Positions 16,774 through 25,479 of a DNA stretch of 36,882 bases are shown one piece after another. The notes beneath the pieces were generated by a model. It was not told where the DNA came from. It saw nothing but the letters and a program-made list of their open reading frames with translations, and did no database searches. Each line of letters starts with the position of its first letter. The stretch's first letter is position 1. The position numbers and the translations under genes were made by a program. Source of the DNA: Candidatus Zhuqueibacterota bacterium (GTDB lineage: Bacteria; Zhuqueibacterota; Zhuqueibacteria; Residuimicrobiales; Oceaniaggregativiventaceae); NCBI GenBank assembly GCA_014728115.1, contig WJME01000326.1:1-36882 (forward strand). The letters run 5' to 3'.

Positions 16774-18114
16774 TTATCCATCCAGAGTCCAGCCGGACCT
16801 GTACTCTCGGCGTAACAATTCATTGGCCTTATCGTTATTGGTGACCCGGCCTTTTGTGCCATCGTACTCGATTTTTTCACCGACCTGGTATGCGACCAAT
16901 CCGAGCAGCATCTGTTCCATCAGATCTGCTCCATATTCGAAATCGCACGAGGTCTTGAGATCGCCTTTGCAGGCATCGATCCATTCCTGTTGAAAATCCT
17001 CGATAGGCGGCTCGAGCTCGTTTTCTTTTCGCGGTTCATAATAGGTCAAGTCGGCATCATCGCCATAGGGGATCACGACGCGGCTGTCAAAGTCGGAGAC
17101 GATAAATCCCTTGCTGCCTTTGAACAGGGCACCATGCCCGATCTTGTTCAGATCGATATATTTCATGGGCGAATTGGGCATCATGCCACCCTGATACCAG
17201 GAGACTTTGATGGCCGGACGCCAGTCATTGGCCGGATGCTCGAATACCGCTTTGAACTCGACCGGTGTGACCTCGGGATTGTATTCCTCGCCTTCGGCTT
17301 GTGCGGAAAGAGGCAGCTTGGCATCGATGGCATTCCAGGCGAGATCCATGGTATGGCTACCCATATCACCCACCTGACCGGCGCCAAAATCCCAATACAT
17401 ATTCCAGTTCAGGCAGTTCATTCCTGGCTTTCCGGAAAAATAGACCGGATTATAGGGATGAAAGGACGACGGCCCGATCCACAAATCATAGTGCAGTGTC
17501 TTGGGTGGTTTTCCTTCAGCCGGCGGATACCCGGGTTTGCGCAGCTGCCGGTTTCCCCAGGTATAAACCGTATTGAGCTCTCCGATGATGCCATCCCGGA
17601 TCAGTTCACTCACCCGGTTGAAATTGGGCTTGGCATGCCGTTGTGTGCCATGCTGAGTGGCCAGTTTATTCTTGTTTTTCAGATAGGTTTCACGACACAG
17701 GCGGACTTCTTCCACCGACAGACCCAGGGGTTTCTCACAATAGACGTGATAACCGCGGTTCATGGCCCAGTTGGCGATAAAAGCATGCGTATGATCCAGG
17801 GTACAAATGACCACGGCATCGATATCTTTTTGTTCGATCGCTTTACGCCAGTCCACATAATGTTTGGCTTTGGGAAACTCTTTGGCAGCCAGGGCGATTT
17901 TTGTTTCGTCGATATCGCACAATGCCACCACATTTTCGTTTTTCAGCCCGCGATAATGTGCGGTGGCACGGCCGTGAGCACCGATAAGCGCGATATTGAG
18001 CTTGTTGCTCGGGGCATTGGCCCCGGAAAGGACCCCGCTGGGCAGAATCAAAAAACCGGTACCCGCTGCAGCAGAACGCTTGACAAACTGCCGGCGAGAA
18101 ACATTGCTGATCAT
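16774..18114 (-). CDS. Tat-exported Gfo/Idh/MocA family oxidoreductase
   Basis: The 446-residue product starts with a twin-arginine signal (SRRQFVK at 6-12, then a hydrophobic stretch to about residue 30). A Rossmann NAD-binding half follows ('KLNIALIGAHGRATAHYRGL', 'VVALCDID', 'AVVICTLDHTHAFIANWAMNRGYHVYCEKPLG', with the family's EKP motif), then a C-terminal alpha/beta domain ('GQVGDMGSHTMDLAWNAI'). Tat export implies folding with cofactor in the cytoplasm before transport. Related exported members are glycosidases that use a bound NAD (GH109-like) or dehydrogenases; sequence alone does not distinguish. GGAGAAG precedes the ATG. Its neighbours are a sulfatase and a ceramidase-like hydrolase, a recurrent grouping in polysaccharide-degrading bacteria. 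A role in modifying an extracytoplasmic sugar is inferred. Confidence 0.9.
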   Translation of the reverse strand: MISNVSRRQFVKRSAAAGTGFLILPSGVLSGANAPSNKLNIALIGAHGRATAHYRGLKNENVVALCDIDETKIALAAKEFPKAKHYVDWRKAIEQKDIDAVVICTLDHTHAFIANWAMNRGYHVYCEKPLGLSVEEVRLCRETYLKNKNKLATQHGTQRHAKPNFNRVSELIRDGIIGELNTVYTWGNRQLRKPGYPPAEGKPPKTLHYDLWIGPSSFHPYNPVYFSGKPGMNCLNWNMYWDFGAGQVGDMGSHTMDLAWNAIDAKLPLSAQAEGEEYNPEVTPVEFKAVFEHPANDWRPAIKVSWYQGGMMPNSPMKYIDLNKIGHGALFKGSKGFIVSDFDSRVVIPYGDDADLTYYEPRKENELEPPIEDFQQEWIDACKGDLKTSCDFEYGADLMEQMLLGLVAYQVGEKIEYDGTKGRVTNNDKANELLRREYRSGWTLDG

Positions 18115-18219
18115 AGTCTTCTCCTCTCATTGGAACGGTTACTTTAATATAGTGCATATTGTCAAAAAAACAATCATTTTCATCGCGCGGGGTATCGGAT
18201 TCAAATAACGCGAATCTAT

Positions 18220-18275
18220 CGCGGGGTTGAAACCCCGCGCTGAATTTCCTCCATCTAGCGGGGTTGAAACCCCGC
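18220..18275. repeat. Two copies of an 18-bp palindromic repeat
   Basis: The palindrome GCGGGGTTGAAACCCCGC (8-bp arms around a GA centre) occurs at 18221-18238 and 18258-18275, spaced 37 bp start to start; the first copy extends to 9-bp arms. The sequence after each copy is GCT followed by G or A. They sit in the gap between the Gfo/Idh/MocA and sulfatase genes. They look like REP-like intergenic elements or transcript hairpins. The 19-bp gap is too short for a CRISPR spacer. Confidence 0.75.
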
Positions 18276-18301
18276 GCTAGTAAGAAAAAATGAAAAAATG
18301 T

Positions 18302-19609
18302 TTATTGCAAATGATCTGGTCTGGCGTTTTTATATCTGTCCAGAACAGACTGCAGCATCTGTTTGGTCTCTTTTTCCTTTTCACTCAGTTCTGCTGCGGG
18401 CATCGGATGTTCTTCCAGGGGATCGTTTTTCACGTCATAAAAATCGCCATCAGCATATAATTTATACTGTTTTGTCCGGGCGGCGATATAAAGGGGGCGT
18501 TCACCCGGATTCCTGCAATACCAAAAATAGACCCATTCCCGGCCTTGCACCTCTTTGCCCTGAAGGATGGGCAGAAAGCTCTGGCCATCGATCGTCAGAT
18601 CGGCAGGGATCGCGACTCTTGCGGCGTCACAAAAAGTGGGTAGAAAATCTGAAAAATCGATCAGGTGCTGGCTCACCGTACCTGACGGAATCACAGCAGG
18701 CCACTGACCAATGAGCGGCACATGCGTGCCGGCATTCGTCATCTTGCCTTTGCCTCCCTGTATGGTCCGGTTTTTCATTTCTGTAACCACCTCACGGTGG
18801 GTACCATTGTCGCCGGTAAAGAGGATCAACGTGTTCTCGGCCAGACCCAGGTCGCGGACGTGTTTGACAATTTTACCCACGATTTTATCCATATACGCCA
18901 CATTATCATCAAAATTATCCAGCTCCGAGAGCCAGCCCTCGAGATCTGGATCATATTCATCCTGATCCGGAGTGTGTTCGAACGGACTGTGGGTAAGCAT
19001 CATGGGATAATAGCAAAAGAATCGTTCCTCTTTGTGACGGGTAATAAAATCCAAAAGAAAATCACTCACCACATCCGGCCCATACTCACCCTTGCCTCCC
19101 GGCAGCAATTCACCATTTTGAATGAGCTCCCCTACATTGCCATAGCGCTGGCCTTTATTTTCCAGCCACCAGAGACAATATTCATCAAAGCCAAAGTGAT
19201 TGATCAATTCCCGATCCCGACCCAGTTGCCACTTGCCTGCGATACACGTGTGATACCCGGCATCCTTGAGCAAATGGGCAAAGGTCGTGGCATCCGGATC
19301 TAGAATTCCAAAATCGATATAATTTCGAACATTGTATTTGCCGGTCATAATCTGTACCCGGGAGGGCGTACAGATCGGCTGAGAATAACAATGCTCGAAC
19401 CGGATGCCGTTGGCAGCCATGCGGTCAATTTCCGGTGTTTGGTATTCAACGCATCCATTGACACCGATGGTCTCATATCCCAGATCATCGGCCATGATGA
19501 GAATGATATTGGGAGGCTGAGCGGATTGTTTCGAAGAACATGAAAAGAGTAAAGCTGAACCGGCCATTCCGGTGAGTTTGAGAAAATCGCGTCTTGAAAT
19601 CTTTGGCAT
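18302..19609 (-). CDS. Tat-exported sulfatase (formylglycine type), putative lipoprotein
   Basis: The 435-residue protein opens with a twin-arginine signal (SRRDFLK, 5-11) running into a lipobox-like 'LLFSC' (Cys24), so it may be a Tat lipoprotein. The alkaline-phosphatase-superfamily core shows 'ILIMADDLGYETIGVNG' (metal-binding Asp41/Asp42), the sulfatase signature 'CTPSRVQIMTGK' (Cys80, the residue converted to formylglycine), 'AGKWQLG', and 'LFTGDNGTH' with metal-binding Asp/Asn. Family knowledge: these hydrolyse sulfate esters on polysaccharides or small aryl sulfates and need a formylglycine-generating enzyme, which is not in this window. It is an S1-family sulfatase; substrate unknown. 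GGGAG precedes the ATG. Its presence suggests the target glycan carries sulfate, although pectin itself does not. Confidence 0.93.
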   Translation of the reverse strand: MPKISRRDFLKLTGMAGSALLFSCSSKQSAQPPNIILIMADDLGYETIGVNGCVEYQTPEIDRMAANGIRFEHCYSQPICTPSRVQIMTGKYNVRNYIDFGILDPDATTFAHLLKDAGYHTCIAGKWQLGRDRELINHFGFDEYCLWWLENKGQRYGNVGELIQNGELLPGGKGEYGPDVVSDFLLDFITRHKEERFFCYYPMMLTHSPFEHTPDQDEYDPDLEGWLSELDNFDDNVAYMDKIVGKIVKHVRDLGLAENTLILFTGDNGTHREVVTEMKNRTIQGGKGKMTNAGTHVPLIGQWPAVIPSGTVSQHLIDFSDFLPTFCDAARVAIPADLTIDGQSFLPILQGKEVQGREWVYFWYCRNPGERPLYIAARTKQYKLYADGDFYDVKNDPLEEHPMPAAELSEKEKETKQMLQSVLDRYKNARPDHLQ

Positions 19610-19724
19610 AAGCTCCCTTTTCCCTCCTTTGAATAATGGACTCGACTAGTTTTAATTAACTAAAATGAATAAAGGAATGCAAGCATTAAAGAACACAGCT
19701 TGTACTTCGTACATATGACTCTGC

Positions 19725-20718
19725 TTGAAAAAAAGACAAGCAGAACGTTCAAAGAAAAAAAATCGACGACTGGAAGCAGCAAATGCGACTCGTAATAACT
19801 TGATATCCCAGTATGGCAGTAATCCTCTCGTCAAACCTGTCTTGACGGCGTTTAACCCCAAACATTCAGATCAATCGGGACATGTTCCTCTGGCCATGAA
19901 AAGCGGACAGGGATCAGCGTGGAATCGAATTGAACAAGCGACCGGAGGCAAGGCTGAACTTTTTTGGGACCCTCAGGGACAGCCCGTATTTCTCTGCAAT
20001 GTCAACTTGACACCTTTTACACCAAAAACCTCTGCACAGGAAACCATTTCAGCATCGCTCGATTTGATAAAAGCGGTATATGGCTTAGGTCAGGATGATC
20101 ATTTGATAGAGTCCAAAACGACCAAGGATGATCTTGGCATGCAACATTATCGTCGAACAACTCACCAGAAATTCTGTTCTGAACAAACCCTCGGTGACAT
20201 CTGATGGCAGAACAATATATTACATAGATCATCAATACAACCCTCACCGCATATCCATCGATGGCCAGCAGGCATTACAACTGGATATCCACAACCGATT
20301 TTGGAATGTAGCCATCTCACCCGATGGAACAAAATTGGCAGCCATCCTCAATAGACTCGAACCAACCATTTATGTCATGGATCTCGAGTCGGCTGGTGCA
20401 TACAAAGAATATCCGCTTTACGTTCCCGACGCGAACGAAAACCAGGAGAATTGTTCTGTACTGTTTGCAGATGTTTTGGAATGGACTGCAGATGGCCGGC
20501 ACATCATTTATGACGCCCTGAACAAGGAACTCAACGCCCAGGGCGATACACTGGAATATTGGGATATTTTCAGATTACAACCGGACAACGGATACATTAT
20601 GCAATTGATTCCCGATCACCCCCAGGGTACGCATAAAGGGAATCCGGATAGAAACCCAAACACAAACGATGACACGCAAAATGGTGCTGGTGAAATAACT
20701 CAGAGTTTCTCGACCTGA
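19725..20718 (+). pseudogene. Decayed gene: FTP propeptide fragment joined out of frame to TolB-like propeller fragment
   Basis: Two overlapping plus-strand frames carry pieces of different domains. The first (from a TTG at 19725 to a stop near 20204) encodes 'ELFWDPQGQPVFLCNVNLTPF', 'ASLDLIKAVYGLGQDDHL' and 'TTKDDLGMQHYRR', which resemble the FTP domain (fungalysin/thermolysin propeptide), then turns into unrelated sequence exactly where the domain should continue. The second (another frame, from about 20160 to 20718) encodes 'KPSVTSDGRTIYYIDHQYNPHRI', 'VAISPDGTKLAAIL' and 'LEWTADGRHIIYDALN', typical of TolB/WD40-like blades, and ends abruptly, overlapping the 3' end of the convergent MFS gene. 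No signal peptide or good ribosome site is present. I read this as an internally deleted, frameshifted secreted protease-like or propeller gene. Confidence 0.6.
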
Positions 20719-22166
20719 TACCCTCCCCTACGCCTGTCTCTGAAATAGATAAAGCCAAAAATCAATATAGGAATCAGACTGAATGGTGCCAAAAAACGAA
20801 AAGATCGCTTGCCGCCGAAATTTTCAGCCGGAGCCAGGAGCGCCTGAGCTTGTTTCGCCACCGGCGAGGTGGGATCGATATTGATGAGACTACGCAAAGC
20901 ATTGGCCGTGGTGATTTCGGGCAGAGATTCCTCGGTCGCAGAGCCCAGCACATCATCGATCAACGCCAGAGTGCCTCGAATGGCAATCTGACGGGACACT
21001 GGTGCATCGGCAACCGCAGAATTGAGAACGGTTTTTCCTTGGTCCATCAAGAGAAGGGTTTGTTGAAAAGGTAAACGTTGATGCGATTGCTTGTCTGCTA
21101 CCCAGCCCATCAAAGGCGATGTGATCAGACCTACGGTCAACATGCCCACACCACTCATCCAGGCCAGAGCCATGGGCCCTCCTTTGGGAACCCGCTCAGA
21201 GGTAATCCCGAGCAGTGTCGGCCAGCAATAGCAGACTCCAACAGCAAAGACAGTACTCGCAACAATGGCTTGTAAAAATGTATCCGCATAACTCAGCCAA
21301 AACAGACCCAGACCTCCAAATAGCGCAGAGCCTAACAATAATCCCGTGGGTTTGAATCTTTGCACAAGAGGACCTGCAAAATATCTCAATACCGCCATGA
21401 TCAGGCTTATCCATACCAACACCAGAATGCCGGGCATGCCTGCAGAGGTCAGCACAGCCGGGATCCAACGATTAGGGCCGAGCTCGAGAGAGGCGGTAAA
21501 AACAATACTGAAAGCAAGAACGACAAACAAGGGTCTGAACAGGGTTTCTTTGAACATCTGTCCAAAAGAAACACCTATCTGTTTGCTTTCTGTTGCCGGA
21601 AAGAGTTGACCTGTAAAAATAACTCCATAGATCGAGGCAGGAATCAGGATAATCGCCAGTGTCACCTGCCAGTTCAAGCCGATGAGGCCGAACACATAAG
21701 CGATCAGACCTCCGATCACGATTCCGCCGGGGAACCAGACATGAAATTTGTTGAGCATTTCTGTTTTGCGATCCGGATAAGCGGTCGCGACCAATGGATT
21801 ACAAACAGCCTCAACTATGCCATTGCCCATGGCAATGATCATGGCTCCACCAAAGAGCATCCAAAAGCCATTGGCCGTGATCATAAGCAAGGTCCCGGTG
21901 AAATGGAACAGCAGGGATACCCGTAGCAGCAACCGCATGCCAATGATATCGACAAGCGGCCCAAGAATCATGATAGTGATCGGGAACCCCCACAGGCCGG
22001 CCCCACCGATCCAGCCGATTTGTTCATTGGTGAGTATAAACACCTCTTTAAGAGGTCCCATTACCGCGCCCACCATAGCAAACGCCACCGAAGTCGCGAT
22101 GAGGGCAAAACAGCTGCCCAGAAACAATCGCTTTGGATTGATTCCAGAGGTCAAAGATTCAACCAT
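20700..22166 (-). CDS. MFS transporter, probable sugar importer
   Basis: Starting at ATG 22166 (AGGAGAGG just upstream), the 488-residue protein shows about 12 hydrophobic helices. The first begins 'LFLGSCFALIATSVAFAMVG' and the second carries 'NEQIGWIGGAGLWGFPITIMILGPLVDIIGMRLLLR', a typical MFS TM2/loop 2-3 region. 'NPLVATAYPDRKTEMLNKFHVWFPGG' resembles fucose/glucose-type sugar symporters. An unusual feature is a soluble stretch of about 90 residues ('DQGKTVLNSAVADAPVSRQ..') between the penultimate and last helix. It is the last gene of the sugar-catabolism operon, 39 bp after the Gfo/Idh/MocA gene, which fits import of the operon's substrate. Its 3' end overlaps the decayed plus-strand gene. 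Proton or sodium coupling and substrate are unknown. Confidence 0.88.
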   Translation of the reverse strand: MVESLTSGINPKRLFLGSCFALIATSVAFAMVGAVMGPLKEVFILTNEQIGWIGGAGLWGFPITIMILGPLVDIIGMRLLLRVSLLFHFTGTLLMITANGFWMLFGGAMIIAMGNGIVEAVCNPLVATAYPDRKTEMLNKFHVWFPGGIVIGGLIAYVFGLIGLNWQVTLAIILIPASIYGVIFTGQLFPATESKQIGVSFGQMFKETLFRPLFVVLAFSIVFTASLELGPNRWIPAVLTSAGMPGILVLVWISLIMAVLRYFAGPLVQRFKPTGLLLGSALFGGLGLFWLSYADTFLQAIVASTVFAVGVCYCWPTLLGITSERVPKGGPMALAWMSGVGMLTVGLITSPLMGWVADKQSHQRLPFQQTLLLMDQGKTVLNSAVADAPVSRQIAIRGTLALIDDVLGSATEESLPEITTANALRSLINIDPTSPVAKQAQALLAPAENFGGKRSFRFLAPFSLIPILIFGFIYFRDRRRGGYQVEKL

Positions 22167-22205
22167 TTTTACCTCTCCTTTTTGAATATTGCCCCGCACA
22201 ACAGA

Positions 22206-23330
22206 TTATGCATTGGGAATATCGATCCACTTTTGTTCGACGGCCGAGGTGACGGCAGCATCGAGCACTTGCTGGCAGCGCAGCCCGTCATAAAAATCAG
22301 CCTTGACCTCTATTTGTCCGGCCACGGCTTGCAAAAAATCACCGATTTCATGGATAAAGGTATGCTCCCAGCCGATAATATGTCCCGGCGGCCACCATTT
22401 ATTTAGAAACGGATGGTTTCCTTCGGTGACCATGATGGTACGAAATCCCTGCGATAGGGATGCGTCCATTCTCGAAAAATATTGCAGTTCATTTAGACGT
22501 TCCAGATTGAATACCAGCGAGCCGTTGCTGCCAAAGATTTCCAGTCGTAAAAAGTTTTTTCGTCCTGTGGCAAAGCGCGTGGCCATGAAATTACCCAGGG
22601 CTCCATTTTTAAATCGGGCCATAAAATAGAGCGCATCATCCACGGTCACCTTGTCTTTTGTGCCACCGGGTTTGTTGCGTTCCTTGACAAACGTCTCCTG
22701 AGCGGCAGTGATGGAGTGAAACTCTCCTACCAGAAACCGGGCCAGATCCACGGTATGAGCATTCATGTCGCCATGCGCCCCGGATCCGCCTTCTTTGACA
22801 TCATGACGCCAGGTAAAGGGAAAATTCGGATCGACCAGCCAATCCTGGTAATAGACTGCATTGAAATGAAATATTTGTCCAATCTTGCCATCATCGATAA
22901 GCTGTTTTGCCAAAAGAATGGCCGGCACCCGGCGGTAATTGAATGCGGTCATATGCCGGACATCCGCTTCTCGTGCGGCATTCAGCATTTGTTTTGCTTC
23001 GTCTGCATTCATGCACAATGGCTTTTCGCAGATCACATGCTTGCCGGCCCGGGCTGCCTCCACGGCGATGGGCATGTGGGTCTTGTTCGAAGTGCAGATA
23101 TCGATCATGTCAATATCATCGCGTTTGACCAGTTTTTCCCAGCTGGTTTCCACGGACAGCCAGCCATATTGGCGGGAAAGGCGATCCGCGGCATCTGCGT
23201 CGGTATCGCACACGGCCTGCATGCGAACCGGTGCATCGAGTTGGAAATAGGAACCGACATCCAGGTAGGCATTGCTGTGTGCGCGGCCCATAAATGCTGC
23301 ACCGACAATTCCTACTCTAATCTCTTGCAT
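22206..23330 (-). CDS. Cytoplasmic Gfo/Idh/MocA family dehydrogenase
   Basis: The 374-residue protein has no signal peptide and starts directly with the Rossmann fold: 'IRVGIVGAAFMGRAHSNAY' (NAD-binding glycine motif), 'VCDTDADAA', 'IDICTSNKTHMPIAVEAARAGKHVICEKPLC' with the EKP catalytic lysine. The C-terminal substrate domain contains 'GGSGAHGDMNAHTVDLARFLVGE', with His residues typical of the active site. Members oxidise sugars or inositols at one carbon using NAD(P). GGAGGATATC precedes the ATG. It lies in the operon between two TIM-barrel isomerase-like genes and the transporter, the order expected for an early step on an imported sugar. The inositol dehydrogenase resemblance is at the fold level; the actual substrate is not known. 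Confidence 0.9.
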   Translation of the reverse strand: MQEIRVGIVGAAFMGRAHSNAYLDVGSYFQLDAPVRMQAVCDTDADAADRLSRQYGWLSVETSWEKLVKRDDIDMIDICTSNKTHMPIAVEAARAGKHVICEKPLCMNADEAKQMLNAAREADVRHMTAFNYRRVPAILLAKQLIDDGKIGQIFHFNAVYYQDWLVDPNFPFTWRHDVKEGGSGAHGDMNAHTVDLARFLVGEFHSITAAQETFVKERNKPGGTKDKVTVDDALYFMARFKNGALGNFMATRFATGRKNFLRLEIFGSNGSLVFNLERLNELQYFSRMDASLSQGFRTIMVTEGNHPFLNKWWPPGHIIGWEHTFIHEIGDFLQAVAGQIEVKADFYDGLRCQQVLDAAVTSAVEQKWIDIPNA

Positions 23331-23377
23331 GATATCCTCCTGACTCTCTCTATCAAAATGATTTCAGATTTGACCAG

Positions 23378-24427
23378 CTATTTCAGCCCTAAAATTTTAA
23401 AATTTGTTTCCCGGTCCGTTGTACCGCCGGCAAAATCATCAAAGGCCACCTCTGTGGTTTCGATCATATGCGCTTTGATGAACGGAGCGCCCTCGGCAGC
23501 ACCCTGGGAAGGACTTTTCAGGCAGCATTCCCATTCCAGCACTGCCCAGCCGTCAAATCCGGCCTGAGCCAGCAGCGAAAAAACCCGATTAAAATCGACC
23601 TGACCGTCTCCGAGCGACCGAAACCGGCCTGCACGCTGCGTCCAACCCAAATAGCCGCCATAGACACCGACCATGCCATTAGGACGAAATTCGGCATCCT
23701 TGACGTGAAAGCCGGATATGCGTTCCCCATAGAGCCCGATAAACTGGCAATAATCGAGTTGTTGCAGCAGAAAATGGCTTGGGTCATAGTTGATGGTCAC
23801 CGCCGGATGCTGCCCTGACACCTCTAAAAAGCGTTCAAAAGTGGCTCCATCGAAGAGATCGGAACCCGGGTGCAGTTCATACGAAATAACACAGCCGTTG
23901 TCATGTGCAAAATCCAGCACCGGCTGCCAACGCCGGTACAATTCATCAAAGGCTTGTTCCACCAGTCCGGGCGGACGTTGCGGCCAGGGGTAGACCATAT
24001 GCCAGGCAAATCCACCTGACAGTACGGGTATGGTTTTCAATCCCATCTTGACCGACGCCTGTACTGTTTTTTGCAATTGGTCCGTAGCCCAGTCGACAAT
24101 CTCCTGATCGCTCAATCCCGGCGGATAAAAAGCAGCAAAAGCGGTTTTATACACCTGGTTCATCGCCAACACCTGACCTTGCAGGTGCGACGCCAGTTCC
24201 GACGGTGCAAGACCAATCTCTTTGAGCAGTCCCAGCACCTCGTCGCAATAGGTTTGCGATTCAGCGGCTTTGTCGAGATCGATCGCCCGTTTATCCCAGG
24301 TTGGGATCTGTATACCGGTATACCCCAGCGAGGCCACCCACTGGCCGATATGTTCGAGGCTATCGAAGGGTTTTTCATCCCGAAGAAACTGGGCCAAAAA
24401 AATGGCCGGCCCTTTGATCATCGCCAT
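23378..24427 (-). CDS. Xylose-isomerase-like TIM-barrel sugar isomerase/epimerase
   Basis: The 349-residue protein is a TIM-barrel of the AP-endonuclease-2/xylose-isomerase-like superfamily. Visible metal-site strands: 'VISYELHPGSDL' (Glu), 'AVTINYDPSHFLLQ' (Asp and His), 'ISGFHVKDAEF' (His) and 'AVLEWECCLKSP' (Glu). The N-terminus reads 'GPAIFLAQFLRDEKPFDSLEHIGQWVASLGYTGIQIPTWD', typical of this family. Members isomerise or epimerise free or phosphorylated sugars, or dehydrate inositol intermediates (IolE/IolI type), using a divalent metal. GGAG lies seven bases upstream of the ATG. It sits between the Gfo/Idh/MocA gene and a paralogue of the same superfamily. The pairing of two such barrels with a Gfo/Idh/MocA enzyme is seen in inositol and oxidised-sugar pathways; this one is not assigned. 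Confidence 0.88.
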   Translation of the reverse strand: MAMIKGPAIFLAQFLRDEKPFDSLEHIGQWVASLGYTGIQIPTWDKRAIDLDKAAESQTYCDEVLGLLKEIGLAPSELASHLQGQVLAMNQVYKTAFAAFYPPGLSDQEIVDWATDQLQKTVQASVKMGLKTIPVLSGGFAWHMVYPWPQRPPGLVEQAFDELYRRWQPVLDFAHDNGCVISYELHPGSDLFDGATFERFLEVSGQHPAVTINYDPSHFLLQQLDYCQFIGLYGERISGFHVKDAEFRPNGMVGVYGGYLGWTQRAGRFRSLGDGQVDFNRVFSLLAQAGFDGWAVLEWECCLKSPSQGAAEGAPFIKAHMIETTEVAFDDFAGGTTDRETNFKILGLK

Positions 24428-24470
24428 GACAAATCTCCTCTCTCTATATATGGATGAATTTCGATCGAGT

Positions 24471-25463
24471 CTATTTTACCTGCATGATGCAGTCACGGAT
24501 CAACCGGGACATGGCCGGGCCCTCGGTACCCCTGGCGCGCAGATCTCTGGCACCACGTTCGTTCATCAGCTGAACCACCTCTTGGCCCAGACGCAGATTT
24601 TCAACCGAAAGCAACATAAAATCGACAGAATCGTCGCGATAAGGAAACAGATCGAGTCCGAACCAACCATCGTAACCGGTCTGATCGAGAACATATAACA
24701 TGCTGACCATACGTTCAAAATTGGCGCAGCCCGGCGGCACATCCATATCCGCCTGCATGTCATTGTCATCCCAGTGGGTATGATACAGTTTTTTGGCGCG
24801 GCAGACCAGGGAGAACGAGTCTTCGACATTTTCCCGGGCAATCAGCGCATGGCCCACATCGATATTGAGGCCGAAATTGGGATCATTGACTTCTTGAACA
24901 ATGGCCAGGGCAGAAGCAGTAGTCCCCATCATAATCCAGGATCGCGGTTCAAAGGGTTTGGGTTCGATACAGATTTTGGTTTTATACTTGTTGGAGTGCA
25001 AATAGTCGAGAATCTGGTGCACTGAATCGACATAGCGGTCGTACAGAGCGATATAGTCGGTTTGCAGGATAAAATCATTACCGTCGGTGGCCGGCCACAA
25101 CACGCTGATCGGTACATTGAACCGCGCCCCCATATCCAGCGCCCATTTTACCCGGTCGATGGCCATCTGGCGTATTTTGATATCCACATCACCAAGGGCG
25201 CCAAATTTGTATTGCGGCTCTGTCCAGGTATGGCCACAGAGCTGTACCATCTGCAGATTATAATCATTGAGAATCTTTTCGATTTCAGCGGCATTCTTTT
25301 CATCGATCTCGGTGGGCACATGCAACTCGATGCCATCGATGCCATCGGTCTCGCCGCAGATTTTGATTCTTTCCAGAACAGAGACATCCTCTTTGAACCC
25401 ATTGACATTGAACCGGTCCCGTAAATTGGTCATGCCCCAGATCCCCATACAAATCTTGTTCAT
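24471..25463 (-). CDS. Second xylose-isomerase-like TIM-barrel sugar isomerase/epimerase
   Basis: Two consecutive ATGs follow AGGAGGT; I choose the second (25463) on spacing, giving 330 residues. The fold is the same superfamily as its neighbour but the sequence is quite different: 'DGIDGIELHVPTEIDEKNAAEIEKIL' at the front, then metal-site strands 'KTKICIEPKPFEPRSW' (Glu), 'FGLNIDVGHALIARENVED' (Asp, His), 'LYHTHWDDNDM' (His) and 'WFGLDLFPYRDDSVDF' (Asp). The 'EPKPFEPR' and 'DVGHALIARE' strings recall ketose/aldose isomerases of the xylose/rhamnose isomerase type. It lies 13 bases after the ATG-proximal secreted-protein gene and 43 before the paralogue. Likely interconverts an aldose and ketose, or epimerises at C3; the substrate is unknown. 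Confidence 0.86.
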   Translation of the reverse strand: MNKICMGIWGMTNLRDRFNVNGFKEDVSVLERIKICGETDGIDGIELHVPTEIDEKNAAEIEKILNDYNLQMVQLCGHTWTEPQYKFGALGDVDIKIRQMAIDRVKWALDMGARFNVPISVLWPATDGNDFILQTDYIALYDRYVDSVHQILDYLHSNKYKTKICIEPKPFEPRSWIMMGTTASALAIVQEVNDPNFGLNIDVGHALIARENVEDSFSLVCRAKKLYHTHWDDNDMQADMDVPPGCANFERMVSMLYVLDQTGYDGWFGLDLFPYRDDSVDFMLLSVENLRLGQEVVQLMNERGARDLRARGTEGPAMSRLIRDCIMQVK

Positions 25464-25479
25464 CATACCTCCTCAATCG

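Noticed and set aside
16990..18147. Long plus-strand frame of 385 codons opposite the Gfo/Idh/MocA gene
   Set aside because: It lies antisense to a gene with clear Tat and Rossmann motifs, has no recognisable domain, and is explained by codon bias of the real gene.
18220..18275. Possible CRISPR array, since the palindrome contains GTTGAAAC like many CRISPR repeat ends
   Set aside because: Only two copies, with a 19-bp gap between the palindromes, are present. That is too short for spacers, and there are no cas genes nearby.
22716..23567. Plus-strand frame of 283 codons opposite the second Gfo/Idh/MocA gene
   Set aside because: It is antisense to conserved coding sequence and crosses into the adjacent isomerase gene; no ribosome site or domain.
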